A program made the translations under genes and the position numbers. The notes under the pieces are model-generated. The model was not told the origin of the DNA. It searched no databases and saw only the letters and a program-made list of their open reading frames with translations. 64,000 bases of DNA from Zygaena filipendulae (Eukaryota; Arthropoda; Insecta; Lepidoptera; Zygaenidae), in assembly GCA_907165275.2 (NCBI GenBank), contig OU015651.1, forward strand, positions 5,850,501-5,914,500, given 5' to 3'. Positions 11,432-22,630 of the stretch are shown here, in pieces (within the stretch, counting starts at the first letter, position 1; the number at the start of each line of letters is the position of its first letter).

Positions 11432-14400
11432 TCAGTCCACAGTAGCGAGGGGATAGTTCGGGGGTAGCGCACTGAGTACCTCTTTGGACAGTTCCTTGTA
11501 AGCTGCTTCCATAACGTTGCGCACGCGTTCAACCAACGCTGGCACATCGTCCATTGTGAGGCCGGCGGTCGGCACCGGCTCTAAGCACTGGATTATTGCG
11601 TGACCTGCAATATTACATGTATGACGCTAGTACCCGATTCCCGTCGACCAAAATTGAAACTTAAAGGAAAATAAAACTTAAAGGTGCTCCATCCAGTCCA
11701 TTCGATAAAAGATAATAACTTGATCGAAACATCTTAACATCCTTATTGTATCGCATGCACATGCCTATTTCTCTATAAAAGGTGATCGTGCGTCGCTGAT
11801 AACGCTAAACCGACCCTACACGATCGGCATTACTATATTATTATCTCTAGAAGCACCTTCGATTCTTCTTTAATCTCACCGATTGGCCCCGATCGGTGAG
11901 AAAACGTAGTGGTCGAAAAAGCACCATAAGATTTTTTATTTACAAAAAATCTTGTACGGTCTAGTCGAAATAAATTTTTTGACCACTCACATTAAGGACC
12001 CACTCTTTTTTGAAAATCTCATTTACGAAATTAAGTAATCGCAAATAGTATTCGAAATGGTAGTAAATACTATATCGATTCATGTGTGTGTAGTAGTATT
12101 TCACGCACTTGCACTCTTGATAATAATTAGTAAAATTAAATAAGTACTATTCTACTACATATTTGTTTAGTTTGAGAATTTAATTGAGCCAGGGAGTCTT
12201 AAATTATATTAAAAATAATAATATTTTATTCTTATCTTTAAATTTCTTGAAAACGTCAACATTTCAAAAAAGAACTCGACAATCTGTAGACGAATAGTTT
12301 GGGGTAGGACATGAGACACCAGAGGACCGTAAAAGTTAAATGGTGGGTAAATAATATGACTGAAGAATAACATACAATACTTGCCTTTGTTGAATATATT
12401 CTTCTTCCTATTAATGAAATAGTATGGCGAGAAAACTACCGGTATAATGGGCACTTGCGCGGCTACGGCAATGTTGAATGCACCCTTCTTGAATGGCAAT
12501 AACCTAGTAAAGTCCTTATTTCTTGTCCCTTCAGGAAACAGCCAAATCTTGGTCTGAAACATGTCGAGTTGTTTTGGCCATTACCTAGACATTGAGTTTT
12601 TTTAGAATTATACATAAAACACATTGCATTTAATGTAATATTATAGGTATCATAATATTCATAATTAGCTAATTATATCCTTTCCATATAAAATCACTGT
12701 TAACGCGCAAGATATGTACAAGACTTATGTTCCGTGCAGTATAACTCTAATGGAATTTCACTATATCAGCCTGCGTGAAACTCTTGAGTAAAAGTTTTTT
12801 TTAAGCGTTTTTATTGTATAGGATTAATCCTTATTATACATGAGAAAGTGAGTTTGTGTGTTTGATAAACTTTCACGCTTTAAGTCTTAACGGCTCAACG
12901 GGTCATCATGTAATTTTGCACTACTTTTTATACCGGAATTCCCGCGGAAACTCCGAAACTAAGCAGGTATAACTGCATTTAATTTAACATACCTACTACA
13001 CGTCGTCAGGGGTACAAAAAAGATATAGGGTAGGTACTTTTATCTCGGAATTCCCACCGGGAACAATTTTGTTCTAAAATAAAAGAAGCTTAAGTTACTC
13101 CTTGTACCAACAGCTATCTGCCAGTGAAAGTTCCGTTAAAATCGGTTCAGCCGTTTTAGAGATTAACAGGAACAAACAGACAGACAGAGAAAAAATAAAA
13201 AAATAGCTTTTTTTAAGTAAGTACCGTATTTTCATGCATTTAGTTAAAAGCTGTTAATTTGGAATTACAAACAGACACTTCAATTTTATTCATATGATGT
13301 ATAGATAGATTGAATCACGGCGTAAAAATGACTTGTTTCAGAGGTAAAATTAATATCCACTAATCAAATATCATAAATATTTTACTATCTTTAAATCGAA
13401 CCCTTTTAGGGTTCCCGAAGGGTTCAAACGGAGCCCTTCCCTGTCACTCGCGTGTCTGTCTGTGCGTCATCTGTCACACGGGTTTTACAGCCAAACTATA
13501 GAAATATCTTCAAATTTGTACAGTATTCGAACATTTATCATCCAAAGCTATACAGATTGTCAAAAAATGTTATTATAATAAGGATTTGTAAGGAGCTACA
13601 GCCCATACAGCTAGAGGGGCGCAATTTTTTGTTGTTTATCTACCGAATCGAGTGGTGTATCGTTAAATAGAGCTCGTTGAGTAGATAAAAGCTGAATTCT
13701 TTTTTTTTAAAACATCGGAAAACAAAGGCATGAGAAGCCGCCAAAGTCAGCTTTAATTTTTTATGACATTTTGTACAGAAGTATTTTCCAACTTCCCGTT
13801 GACCTATCCCCTTCCCGTTGACCTATCCCCTTCCCGTTGACTTAAAACTTGGTGATAACATTTATTATTACGTATATTTTAAAATTAAATACCACCACTC
13901 AATGTTTTTCTTTGAAATTCTATAATTTTCTTTGTTAAAACCAACTTTTGCGGTTAAACGCGTAGCACAGAAGAGATGCGAGCGGCGGCGGCGGCAAGCC
14001 TACATTTGCAGACCGCTCTTATATTCTAAATTTTGTACGGAACTCTAAGTGTGCAAAGTTCGACACGCACTTGGCCGGTTCCTTTTCAAAATAAACAACG
14101 ATCTATTCGTTCCGAAAAACCCGTCTTCCACGTCGCGAAACAGGAACCGAAACACGAATGCCTTTATGCCGGCAGCATCGGCAGTGTGCTAAAGGCGTCC
14201 GCGTCAATTGATGATTCGAGTTCGTCGGAGTGTTTTGGGCAAAGTAGGTATTATTCTTAAACGTCTCGAAACGTCCATCGACCCAGTCAACCTTGACTTA
14301 CATATTTGTTTATTTTTTAAGTTACTTCAAAAGATATTCATTCAGTAATTTTTGCGCTTCATTTAGACTATATTATATTAGTTATTTATTATTTTCAATT

Positions 14401-17206
14401 ACTTTACCTTATTCTTGATCATAACTTCAGATGTGACTTTGAGCTGCTTGTACGAGTCCTTAGAGTTGTTACGGTCTATAAACACCACACCAGCCAGGTA
14501 GGCAGCCAAGCCGAATGGCCACATATAGAAGACTTCTTTTTTCGCAATGGCCGCTACTTTGTTAGGCACATGCCACATGTTGAACATTCCTATAAATTTC
14601 TTAAATAATTTTAACTAAGAGTCAAAACAGTTTTTATTTAGATAATAATATTTCTTCTATTTCTTCTGTGGTGACCCAGTGTTAGAAATACCAAATATTA
14701 AAACACTTGTCTGAATCAACGAATCTATCGGAATTCATATTAATATGAGAAATGCGAAAGTAACTCATATCTCTGTCTGTTTGTAGTCCTCTCATTACCT
14801 ACTCAACTTTTTATCGTGAAATTTTGCATTACTACATGTTTTCAGGGGAAGGTACATAAAAGGACTTTTATCCTGGAATTTCTGAGGAAATTCCATAATT
14901 AACACACATTATAAATGTAAAGTTAAGTGGATCACTTTAACCTCCTTTAACTGATACAACCTCCTCACACACTCCTGAACCTCTGATACACTCCTGAACA
15001 TTATACAATAGTTACAAATGAAATGGATAACTTTATAAGTTGTACTGTATTATTGTTGTGCATTGTCAGGGCTACCTATAGTTTCCATACAATATGATGA
15101 CAGGGTATAAAAACTTCTATTTAGTCAGTCAGTTAGTAAAAAAATAATAGACATATACGCATTTTTTTCATTGCGTGAAAAAAAGGCTATATACGTGTCC
15201 AATATTTTTATTAAGACTAACTAAAAACTAAACTTTTGTCATATAGCCCATTTCAATAGATATTTTCTTACACTATAACTGCTTTTTATTTACTGTACCT
15301 AAATAATAAAATACTACATTTCCTAAGATATCACCATTCATCAAATTTTCATTTTCTGCATAGATTTTAGTATTGGTGAATGGCACTCACCAATACTAAA
15401 ATCTATGCAGAAAGTGAATGGCACTCACCAATACTAAAATCTATGCAGAAAATGAAAATTTAACTTTAAAATTACCAAAATTTTAAACATAATAAACTAG
15501 CTGTTTCCCGCGGTTTCACCCGCGGGCATTTCCGAGACTCTTTCGGCCGCATTCAGAGTCGACTTTACTGATTACTTAGTTAAGTACATCTCATTAAATG
15601 CCAATTAATATTAATTTACTGAACGTCTCTGATTGCGGCAGTTTTGTTTTAAAAATCTATACTTAACTAAGTAATCATTAATGTCGACTCTGAGTGTGGC
15701 GGTTTGTCTTTTTCTGTACCTCTGACAACATGTAGTACCTATGCGATTGCGCATTTAAAGTTTAGGGTGGGGGGCTCGTGATGTCACTTACCGCTACAAG
15801 CCGCTATACAAATTGCACTAGTTAGTGACGTCATGCGAAATTTCAACTCAATGTATCGCTGTTATTTTTTGATTACGTAAAAAAAGAAAAAATGTGTCCA
15901 ATATTTTTTTGTTAAGACAAAGACGGACTTAAAAAAAAAAATTAGTCAAATAGCCTATTCTTGGAAGTGTTGGAAAAAGTGTATACAATTTTGTCAGGGC
16001 GGAACAATGTAGGAACTCCGAAATTAACGCGGGTGAAACCATGGGTAGTCTAAGAATAAAAGATGTTTTTTATACCTAACAGATCTATAGATGATTGATG
16101 GTTAGACACAACCACTGCTCCACGATCTTCTGCTAATACTTTGCCATTTCTTAAATGCCATTTTATTTCAATAACTTTTGTTATATGTTTTAACATTTGT
16201 GCACCATATCTGAAAAAAAATTTATATAAAATACATAAGAACTTTACCTTCTGAGAGCTATTAATGAGCATTTTTAATTAATAAATCTAAAATGGGAACT
16301 CTATTATACCCTGTTAGTAGGTATTGAATTTTTTTTTTAAATAAACAAATAAATATTTTAATATTTTTTAATATTTTACTAATAAATAAACTAATAGATA
16401 TTTTTATTGTAAACTACAAAAATAAATAATTTTATTTGGAATGAATTTATAATACCTTTAACCATAAGTCTTTAAGTAATCATTATAATTGTAAAATAAA
16501 ATTAGTTAATGGACTGTACCTATGACAGTTTAAGTTTAAACAATTCTTATGTTAAAATATATTAAACTATTTACATAAATCTAAGGATAAAAAATACAAA
16601 GAAAACTACTATGCTACTACTCTTAATATATTTATTATTATTTTAAATTTAAAGTTGTTTGATAGTTTAAGAAGTAATACCTACCTATTTTTTAAAAATA
16701 TATTTTTAGTAGTGTTAAAAGCCAAGTCTAAGCTGTAGGTATGTATGTAAGGGCAATAGGGCTTAATACTATAGTTACAACAATTCAGTAAATGAAACTT
16801 TTCGTACTGGATCTTGTCAGGCTGAGAGGAACTGACTGACAGACCCTCAATAAATATAGTTATCATTATTTTTGTACTGCTTCATTGGGGACACATTTCA
16901 CAGACAGAATCGCGTTACTAATTCAGTCTTAATAATTCAGTTATGTTATTAAAAAACTATATTTAAGGTAGGTACTTAATTAAAATCATAAGAAAACGAA
17001 AGCGTTTATACGTACAAGGCATTCTTCACGTTCCTAGGATTAAACACGAAGAATGGTAGCAGAAATAGAGCTGTTATTAGAGTATATATGTAGAAAATGA
17101 AAAATTTCGATTGAAATTTAACAACATTAGGTGTTTCTGATAAAAATTGTTTCAGAATGTATGTAATTACAGTAAACACAAAAAGAAAAATTATTTTGTC
17201 CCACAT
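11432..17206 (-). CDS. Agpat: 1-acyl-sn-glycerol-3-phosphate acyltransferase (AGPAT), tandem copy 1
   Basis: Predicted exons are 17016-17206, 16076-16209, 14408-14589, 12385-12553 and 11432-11604, giving 282 residues. The enzyme transfers an acyl group from acyl-CoA to lysophosphatidic acid, making phosphatidic acid at the ER membrane. Exon 1 supplies an ATG and two hydrophobic segments. Motif I NHQSSID is at residues 100-106, GVVFIDR at 142-148, FPEGTRN with EGTR at 177-180, and VPIIPVV from 203. No motif is damaged. Boundaries were set by GT-AG signals and reading phase: phase 2 after exon 1, 1 after exon 2, 0 after exon 3, 1 after exon 4. The exon 4 donor fits only as AAAG|GCAAGT, a GC donor; the nearby GTATTG would break the frame. 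Introns hold much repeat DNA. The second copy lies upstream on the same strand. Function is established for the family; substrate preference is unknown. Confidence 0.92.
12379..12385 (-). other. Non-canonical GC splice donor of AGPAT copy 1 intron 4
   Basis: On the minus strand the exon ends AAAG and the intron starts GCAAGT, the strong consensus of GC-AG introns. The acceptor ATTGCAG precedes exon 5 at 11604. Only this junction keeps the frame into [16 protein letters not shown], which aligns with the [16 protein letters not shown] of the neighbouring copy, where the same junction is a normal GTAAGC. Confidence 0.8.
12826..13205. repeat. Two family A derived repeats in AGPAT 1 intron 3
   Basis: Positions 12826-12968 are a minus-strand family A copy (tail at left, cggaattcccgcggaaactccgaa at right). 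Positions 13004-13205 share the '(gt)caggggtac...atctcggaattcccac' head and then run into a different tail (gccagtgaaagttccgtt...caaacagacagacag) that is also found at about 24280-24490. Confidence 0.65.
13395..14085. repeat. Interspersed repeat in AGPAT 1 intron 3, class unknown
   Basis: It begins with 'ttttagggttcccgaaggg' and ends with 'ttttgtacggaactctaag...gacacgcacttggccggttcc', head and tail words of a dispersed lepidopteran element. The interior holds a 21-bp tandem repeat (13792-13841) and a GGC-rich patch at 13981-13996. No coding frame survives. Confidence 0.5.
13792..13841. repeat. Short tandem repeat, 2.5 units of ~20 bp
   Basis: The unit cttcccgttgacctatcccc appears twice, followed by a partial third copy (ttcccgttgac). 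Confidence 0.9.
14735..14905 (-). repeat. Family A repeat, diverged, minus strand
   Basis: Reverse-oriented copy in intron 2: tail (atgagaaatgcgaaagtaac) at left, 'tttatcctggaatttctgaggaaatt' head remnant at right. The GC-rich head has largely decayed. Confidence 0.6.
15343..15462. repeat. Hairpin with one arm tandemly duplicated
   Basis: The left arm (15343-15379, aaattttcattttctgcata...ggtga) is complementary to two consecutive right arms (from 15387 and from 15425). The right arms form a 38-bp direct repeat starting tggcactcaccaatactaaa. Either right arm can pair with the left one. Confidence 0.85.
15497..15760 (+). repeat. Family A repeat split by a MITE
   Basis: The head (aactagctgtttcccgcggt, tcacccgcgg) stops at about 15542 and the 'tttgtctttttctgtacctctgacaacatg' body resumes at 15704. 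The tail is lost. Confidence 0.7.
15543..15703. mobile_element. MITE, 161 bp, inside family A copy
   Basis: Ends cggccgcattcagagtcgac and, inverted, gtcgactctgagtgtggcgg. The inverted match continues through attacttagttaag / cttaactaagtaat. It is non-coding and younger than the family A copy it interrupts. Confidence 0.75.
16008..16054 (-). repeat. Family A head fragment close to AGPAT 1 exon 2
   Basis: The fragment contains aggaactccgaaattaacgc followed by gggtgaaacc. It lies about 20 bp inside the intron from the exon 2 donor at 16075. Confidence 0.6.
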
Positions 17207-17770
17207 TTTTGTATTCCTAACTAGGATAATAATTTTTCGAGTTACTTTTATTCACTAATTTTATTTATTCAGATAAGCACTAGTCAAGACGATTATCACA
17301 AAGATAATGAAATGAAATGAATCACAAAGATTATCTAGGTACCAAGGAGGTGCCTAGTTTGAAAAAAGGTTGATGTTTTTGTTTGGATTGGAATTTGGAT
17401 CAGTGTTACTAACTCTCGAAAACATTTACGCCTAAAGGTTAAGTCAAAATACCCCAAATCCCCCTAAATAAAATAATAATACTAAAAAGTTTATAAAATA
17501 TAAATAGCGCCAACATTTTTGCCTTAGTTTCGAAAATATTAGGGCGAAAATATTGGTTACATAAAAAAAAATAGTAACTAAGTTAAATTAGTACCTTAAT
17601 TAGTACCTTGAATTTAAGGGGAAAACCCCTTAGTTGGTAACCTTGACTTGGATTGGAACTAAGTACACAGTGGTGCGCACCGTATTAGTTATCATACTCT
17701 TTGGTGCTCATAACGGTTACAAATCGAAAACGCGTTGTAGTTATCTGCTACATTTTTAAGCACAATCTAT

Positions 17771-18177
17771 AATATTATAATGTGAAAGTGTGGATGTTTG
17801 GATATTTGGATGTTTGGATGTTTGTTACTCAATCACGCAAAAACGGCTTAACGGATTTGGATGAAATTTAGCATGCACGTTGTCAGGGGTACAGAGAAAG
17901 ACATAGGGTATTTTTTTCCCGGAATTCCCGCGGGAACTCCGAAATTACCGCGGGTGAAACCGCGGGGTACAGCTAGTAATATTATAGAGAGGAAAGAGTT
18001 GATTTTTTGTTTGTTAGTTACAATTTAACTCAAAAACTACTGGACCGATTTAAAAAATGTTTCACCATTAGAAAGCTACATTATCCTTGAGTAACCTAGG
18101 CTATATTGTAATCCGGTATTCCTGCGGGAAGTCTGAAATTAACGTGGGTGAAACCACGGGGAACTAGCTAGTATATT
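17771..18177 (-). repeat. Two consecutive family A copies, minus strand
   Basis: The first runs from a tail with (tggatgttt)n at left to cgcgggtgaaaccgcggggt and acagctagt at 17977. The second follows directly and ends accacggggaactagctagt at 18177. They lie about 0.6 kb upstream of the start codon of AGPAT copy 1. Confidence 0.8.
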
Positions 18178-19043
18178 ATATTGTGCTTAAAATATGCGCT
18201 TAATAATATTTTATGTAATATAACATTATATATCTTATATACGTATTTACAATAGTCGGTAGTCCTTAGTGTATTACTAGTAGACAGCGTTCTATATTAG
18301 GCGATGAAATAAACGCTGTGTTACTTTGATGTGAATAATAATCTTGATGTTAGATTAGCCGTGCATTTGTTAGATGAAGGTGTTTGTTATGAAATCAATA
18401 AAATAAAATACTCTTTATTTAAAAATCGTTTAATTAATGATTTACCTAGTCATTAGTCCACAATATTATCAACAATTAATGTAGTAAGTCAAGTTTAGTA
18501 CCTATATTAATTCAAATATTTAATATTTCAAAATTATCATTTTCCAGCAAAACATAGCAGATAGCAGAAGACGTAAAGACAGATTGCTGTAGCTGAATTT
18601 TTTTATTAGATATTGGTATCTGCTATCTAATATATCGAACACCATTGGAAATTTGGAACACTAACTTTTTTTGTTTTTACCCATTTTAGGAAAGGCAAAA
18701 GAATCATAGTCCATACAGCTAATTCAGATGTTTTTTTTCTGAAGTAATTATTTACATCGAAATGCATTAGTGAGATGTATTTAGATGCTTTACCGGGATT
18801 TCTGGAAGCAACTCTTCACAGTTGGACCGACAGTTGCACCGGACCGGACAATTGGGATGCTCTGTAGGAAGTTTTATAGTAAAACAATAACTTCCCATCG
18901 AACACTTCATTTTCATCTTAGTTCCCTGGTTTTGGAACACTAACCCGGCTTTCGGCAGCGCTTTAAAATTACATTATAGTAAAAGGCGTAGATACTACTT
19001 CGATATATAATACTTACTTATAAGTACTTATTTTAATATGGTA
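18178..19043. other. Non-coding intergenic DNA
   Basis: A/T-rich upstream flank of AGPAT copy 1. No supported gene, RNA or repeat boundary. Confidence 0.4.
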
Positions 19044-19396
19044 CATTTTAACCGACTTCAAATAAGGAGGTTATCAATTTCGTTATCGTTATCGAAGTTC
19101 GGGTTATCGTTTAGGGCCGTGATAATATGCTGTGGTGACGTCATGGTGACGGAAAGTAGTGTGGGCGTGGGCAAAGTGAAAGGTGGGGAAAGTGAAAGGG
19201 AAAGAAAAACAGAGTGAGGAATACATGTGCCCACATATTTTCATTCTGCCACATAAATGCTGTCGCGGACTTTTTTTTAGAACTCTTTAAGGGTAACGTT
19301 TTACCGTTTATACAGCGTACGCAACGGAAGCTCTAAAAAAAATATACATACAGCCGAATGCAGAACCTCCTCCTTTTTGGAAGTCGGTTGAAAAGG
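19044..19396. repeat. Interspersed repeat with 'accgacttc...gaggtt' ends
   Basis: The left end is aaccgacttcaaataaggag and the right end is the inverted form cctcctttttggaagtcggt. The same end motif bounds the repeats at 40334-41311, 44555-45771 and 52419-52625. The interior contains a G-rich segment at 19138-19220. Confidence 0.6.
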
Positions 19397-19671
19397 AATA
19401 TTTTTTCTCGTTTTTGCTACATTTTTTATTGCTGCTCCGCTTCTATTGGTCGTAGCGTGATATGTATAGCCTATAAGCATTTCTCGATAAATGTTTCTAA
19501 TGAAAGAATTTTTCAAATCAGGCCAGTAGGTATTTCCTGAGATTAGCGCGTTCAAGTAAACAAACAAACAAACTCTTCAGCTTTATAATATTAATTATAA
19601 TATTATTATTCCTTACGTCATGTTCAAATCACCAGATTATTCATATACCTACCTACACACTTTTCAGCAGT

Positions 19672-19960
19672 AATTATTTTATTTTATTTATTTATTTTTT
19701 ATTTATTGTTTTGTTATCAGGCAACACGGGCCCATAGATAAATACCTTACAAACTAACATACATATAACAAATATAAAAAAACATTCTATTTTTGACACT
19801 ATTATTCTATTTATATCTTAATCTGACGCGTTCGAGTATTTCTAGCTATCAGAGAGAAGGTAATCACTTAGCTATTCTGAACGGTTATCCTAGACGCACG
19901 CCGGCACGCCTATTTATTTATTTATTTATTGTTAACACATACGGGACAGGACCAATTACA
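19672..19960. repeat. (TTTA)n tracts, probable LINE tails
   Basis: Runs of (attt)n at about 19678-19712 and 19911-19932 are each followed by 'gttaacacatacgggacagg'- or 'ggcaacacgggccca'-type DNA. On the minus strand they would be AAAT-type 3' tails. The right-hand one abuts the LINE remnant at 19965-20930. Confidence 0.5.
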
Positions 19961-19964
19961 ATGG

Positions 19965-20930
19965 TTAACAAATACTAGTAGGCCTTGCATACAACTCCTC
20001 ACACATCTTCAGACACACAGACAAGAGTTCCATCCACTCATCGGCAAACAAATCAGACCCAGGGTGGGCCCTCAGGAGAGCATTTAGTACGGTCAAGGTG
20101 CGACATACTGGCGAGTTGGATCGTGCCCTTGTTCGACAAGAGGGGGATGCAAATAGCTCGCATTGTCGGCTTGATCTGTAGTGTCGGAAGTTGTTGGGGA
20201 CGTACCTACAACCGACCAAAGAGCTCCAGAAGACCAGGACACTCGAAACAATCTCGTAAAACCTTCAATGCGAAGACTAACAGCATAAATCCCCTTCTTA
20301 CCTCCAATGAATTGAGACCAAGCATCCCCATTAAAAAATTGGATGGATATAGACACGGGTAATAACCATATTTCCTTTTATAAAAGTACCTAAGAAAGGT
20401 TTTTTGAATTTTTTCCAGTGCAAGAGAGTAACTAGACTCAAAAGGGTTCCACACACATGCACTGGATTCAAGCTTGCTTCTGACCAGTGTGGTAAACAGT
20501 AATTTTATGACATATATGTTGCGAAAATCCGAAACGTTGCGCAGAACAAACCCTAATCGCTTAAATGATTCCCCAGCAACTGATACCATGTGTTGGTGAA
20601 AAGTGAGAGTTCCATCAAAAGTGACTCCTAGGTCTCTCACAGTTGGTAGTTACTCTGGCAATGCAACAACCATCCAGGTAGTAACTGTTATGTGTTGGCA
20701 GTCTCTTTCGGGTAAAGGACATTATGTGACACTTACTAACGTTGAAGAGCATTTTGTTCCTTCGGTTCCAATCGCAAAGGGTGTTAATGTCGTACTGAAG
20801 GTGATGGCAATCCTCCAAAGAATGTATTTCCAGAAATAATTTCAGCATTACCTCTCTAGAACAGATGTCAATTCCGATAATTTTATGATTGACCTGGTAT
20901 TCTCACCAGGTTCATCATACTAGCTCATTG
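19965..20930 (-). pseudogene. Non-LTR retrotransposon reverse transcriptase, C-terminal remnant
   Basis: Three frames join end to end on the minus strand. 20848-20615 gives TLCDWNRRNKMLFNVSKCH, 20640-20206 gives VRDLGVTFDGTLTFHQHM, and 20219-19965 gives NSPVCRTLTVLNALL. This order (W..N.L..N..KC, RDLGV..D..L.F..H, then NSP..R.L..LN) is the C-terminal end of jockey/CR1-type LINE polymerases. The FADD catalytic part is absent, and at least two frameshifts (near 20630 and 20210) break the frame. It is a 5'-truncated dead copy. Confidence 0.8.
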
Positions 20931-21479
20931 TCTTACAGTTTATAAAATAAAGGTACCTATAAGGTACTGATGGGTAGGTAGTTTATTAAGTAGGTACATA
21001 CCAATCGTTTAAAGTACTTGTGAAAAAAACCTGTGGAAAAAACATCAAACCGATTTGTAAAAAAACACCACTTGATTTAGGTACCTACCTACTGTTTTGA
21101 TATACTCGTTATAAGTTACTACATAATTAATCTTTTTTGTTGGTGAACTGACTACCTACTAATAACATACTGATGGAGAACCCAAACAAACCTTAATTTA
21201 AGTAGATGTATAATCTCTTAATTACAATGAGCAATAGATATGTAAACACGTCGTCTTGATAGTTTTTGTTTTTGAACTTTTTTCCTATTGAAATAAGATT
21301 CAATGACTCAAAAGTGTTTATATAGTATATGTATCTGCTGGTGAGATCTTACGTTGGTACCTACGTGGCTTACGATTAGATACACAACAACAATTTACTC
21401 AAGTACATCTACCGGGTTTAATTTGTAAATTAAAAAGATGATTTGATGCAAGTTTTCAAGCAAGTATCTACAAATCAAG
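20931..21479. other. Non-coding; minor repeat fragments
   Basis: A/T-rich, with no gene. A fragment at about 21290-21350 resembles the short repeats near 8540 and 8940. Confidence 0.4.
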
Positions 21480-22480
21480 TTGAGTTCAGGAGTAATCTGG
21501 AGGCTAGGTAGTGCCCCTACTAACCTTTTCACGAAGTGCTTCGTCGTTTTTTTGAACTCTTATAGATAACTGGGGTTTGGATTATACCAGATAAACAAAA
21601 TTCTCGGGATATTATGTAGTAGACTTATTAAACATACTTAATATTATAAAGTTTTAAATGCATAGCTCTTACAATTTAGATTTTATTGATATTTAAAAAA
21701 ACCCTGATTTTGTCATTGACTCATTGATGATTATCAAAATTCTTAGGGTATTTCCTAATGTCCTAGAAAGCTGAAATTTGGTATGTATGCCAGGGCCGTC
21801 TTGAGCATATTCTGCGCCAGGGTGCGGGGTGGTCAGCTGGCGCCCTTATTCATGTCAACCAAAAAAACGCAATCAAATTTTAATGTTTTATTTGTTTATT
21901 TCTCAAAATTCTGTACTCTAAAATAAATTATACCTACCTAAATATATTTTTTTTTTTTTTCAAATTTAAAAGCCCCCTAAAATCAGTAGGATTTTATATT
22001 ATCATGCATTTGACGTAGGTACCTAAATCGTATAACATAGTATACGTACTAGTATAGTATTATATTATCTGTGGTACACGAAACTATGTAGCGCTCGACC
22101 TGCGTGCGCCCCCTATTACTCTGCGCCCGGGTGCACCCGCACCCCTTGAACCCCCGGGTAAAGACGGCCCTGATGTAAGCTAGTATTAGTACACAAACAA
22201 CAAAAATAAAATAAAACGTTTCATTACTACAAGAAGTATTGTATAACAGAAAAGTAATGAATAGTGGATACATTTTCCACCACACATTTTGACTACGGCG
22301 CGGTGCGGTGTAGAGTTTGTGAAGTTAGGCCTTGTAGAGTTAGGGCATGTAGAGTTAGAAGCTTGGCTCTACATAAGATAACTTTTTGACAGTGCGAATC
22401 ATACGATCTCGTCTTGGCAACATTTTGCATGAAAATGTTTTTGGTGGGATTTATTATTTTCTGACACATACAGCTCTGGG
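21480..22480. repeat. Long interspersed repeat split by a hAT MITE
   Basis: From the head 'ggtagtgcccctactaacc' through 'attataccagataaacaaaattctcgg' and 'cctaatgtcctagaaagctgaaatttgg' this matches a second copy at 49290-49660. It continues after the MITE as 'ctagtattagtacac' and ends with a block (tagagtttg.gaagttaggcctt...gaaaatgttt ttggtgggat) shared with 49790-49945. Non-coding. Confidence 0.75.
21791..22172. mobile_element. hAT-type MITE, 382 bp, with 8-bp target duplication
   Basis: The ends are cagggccgtctt and, inverted, aagacggccctg. The flanks are atgtatgc (21783-21790) and atgtaagc (22173-22180), 8 bp with one mismatch. The uninterrupted copy of the surrounding repeat at about 49604-49630 reads aatttggaatgtaagctagt, i.e. 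the empty site with a single atgtaagc. Eight-base duplications are diagnostic of hAT elements. Non-coding. Confidence 0.9.
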
Positions 22481-22630
22481 TATATTATCTAGCTTTGCTT
22501 GGATTTCTCAATACCTATATTGATGTTTTTACATATCACTCAAACCTACATCTTCTAGTATAGTATATCAAAATCAATAGCTAATATGTTGTATTAGTTG
22601 TACAGGCTTTCTTTTAATTTATTCTATCGT

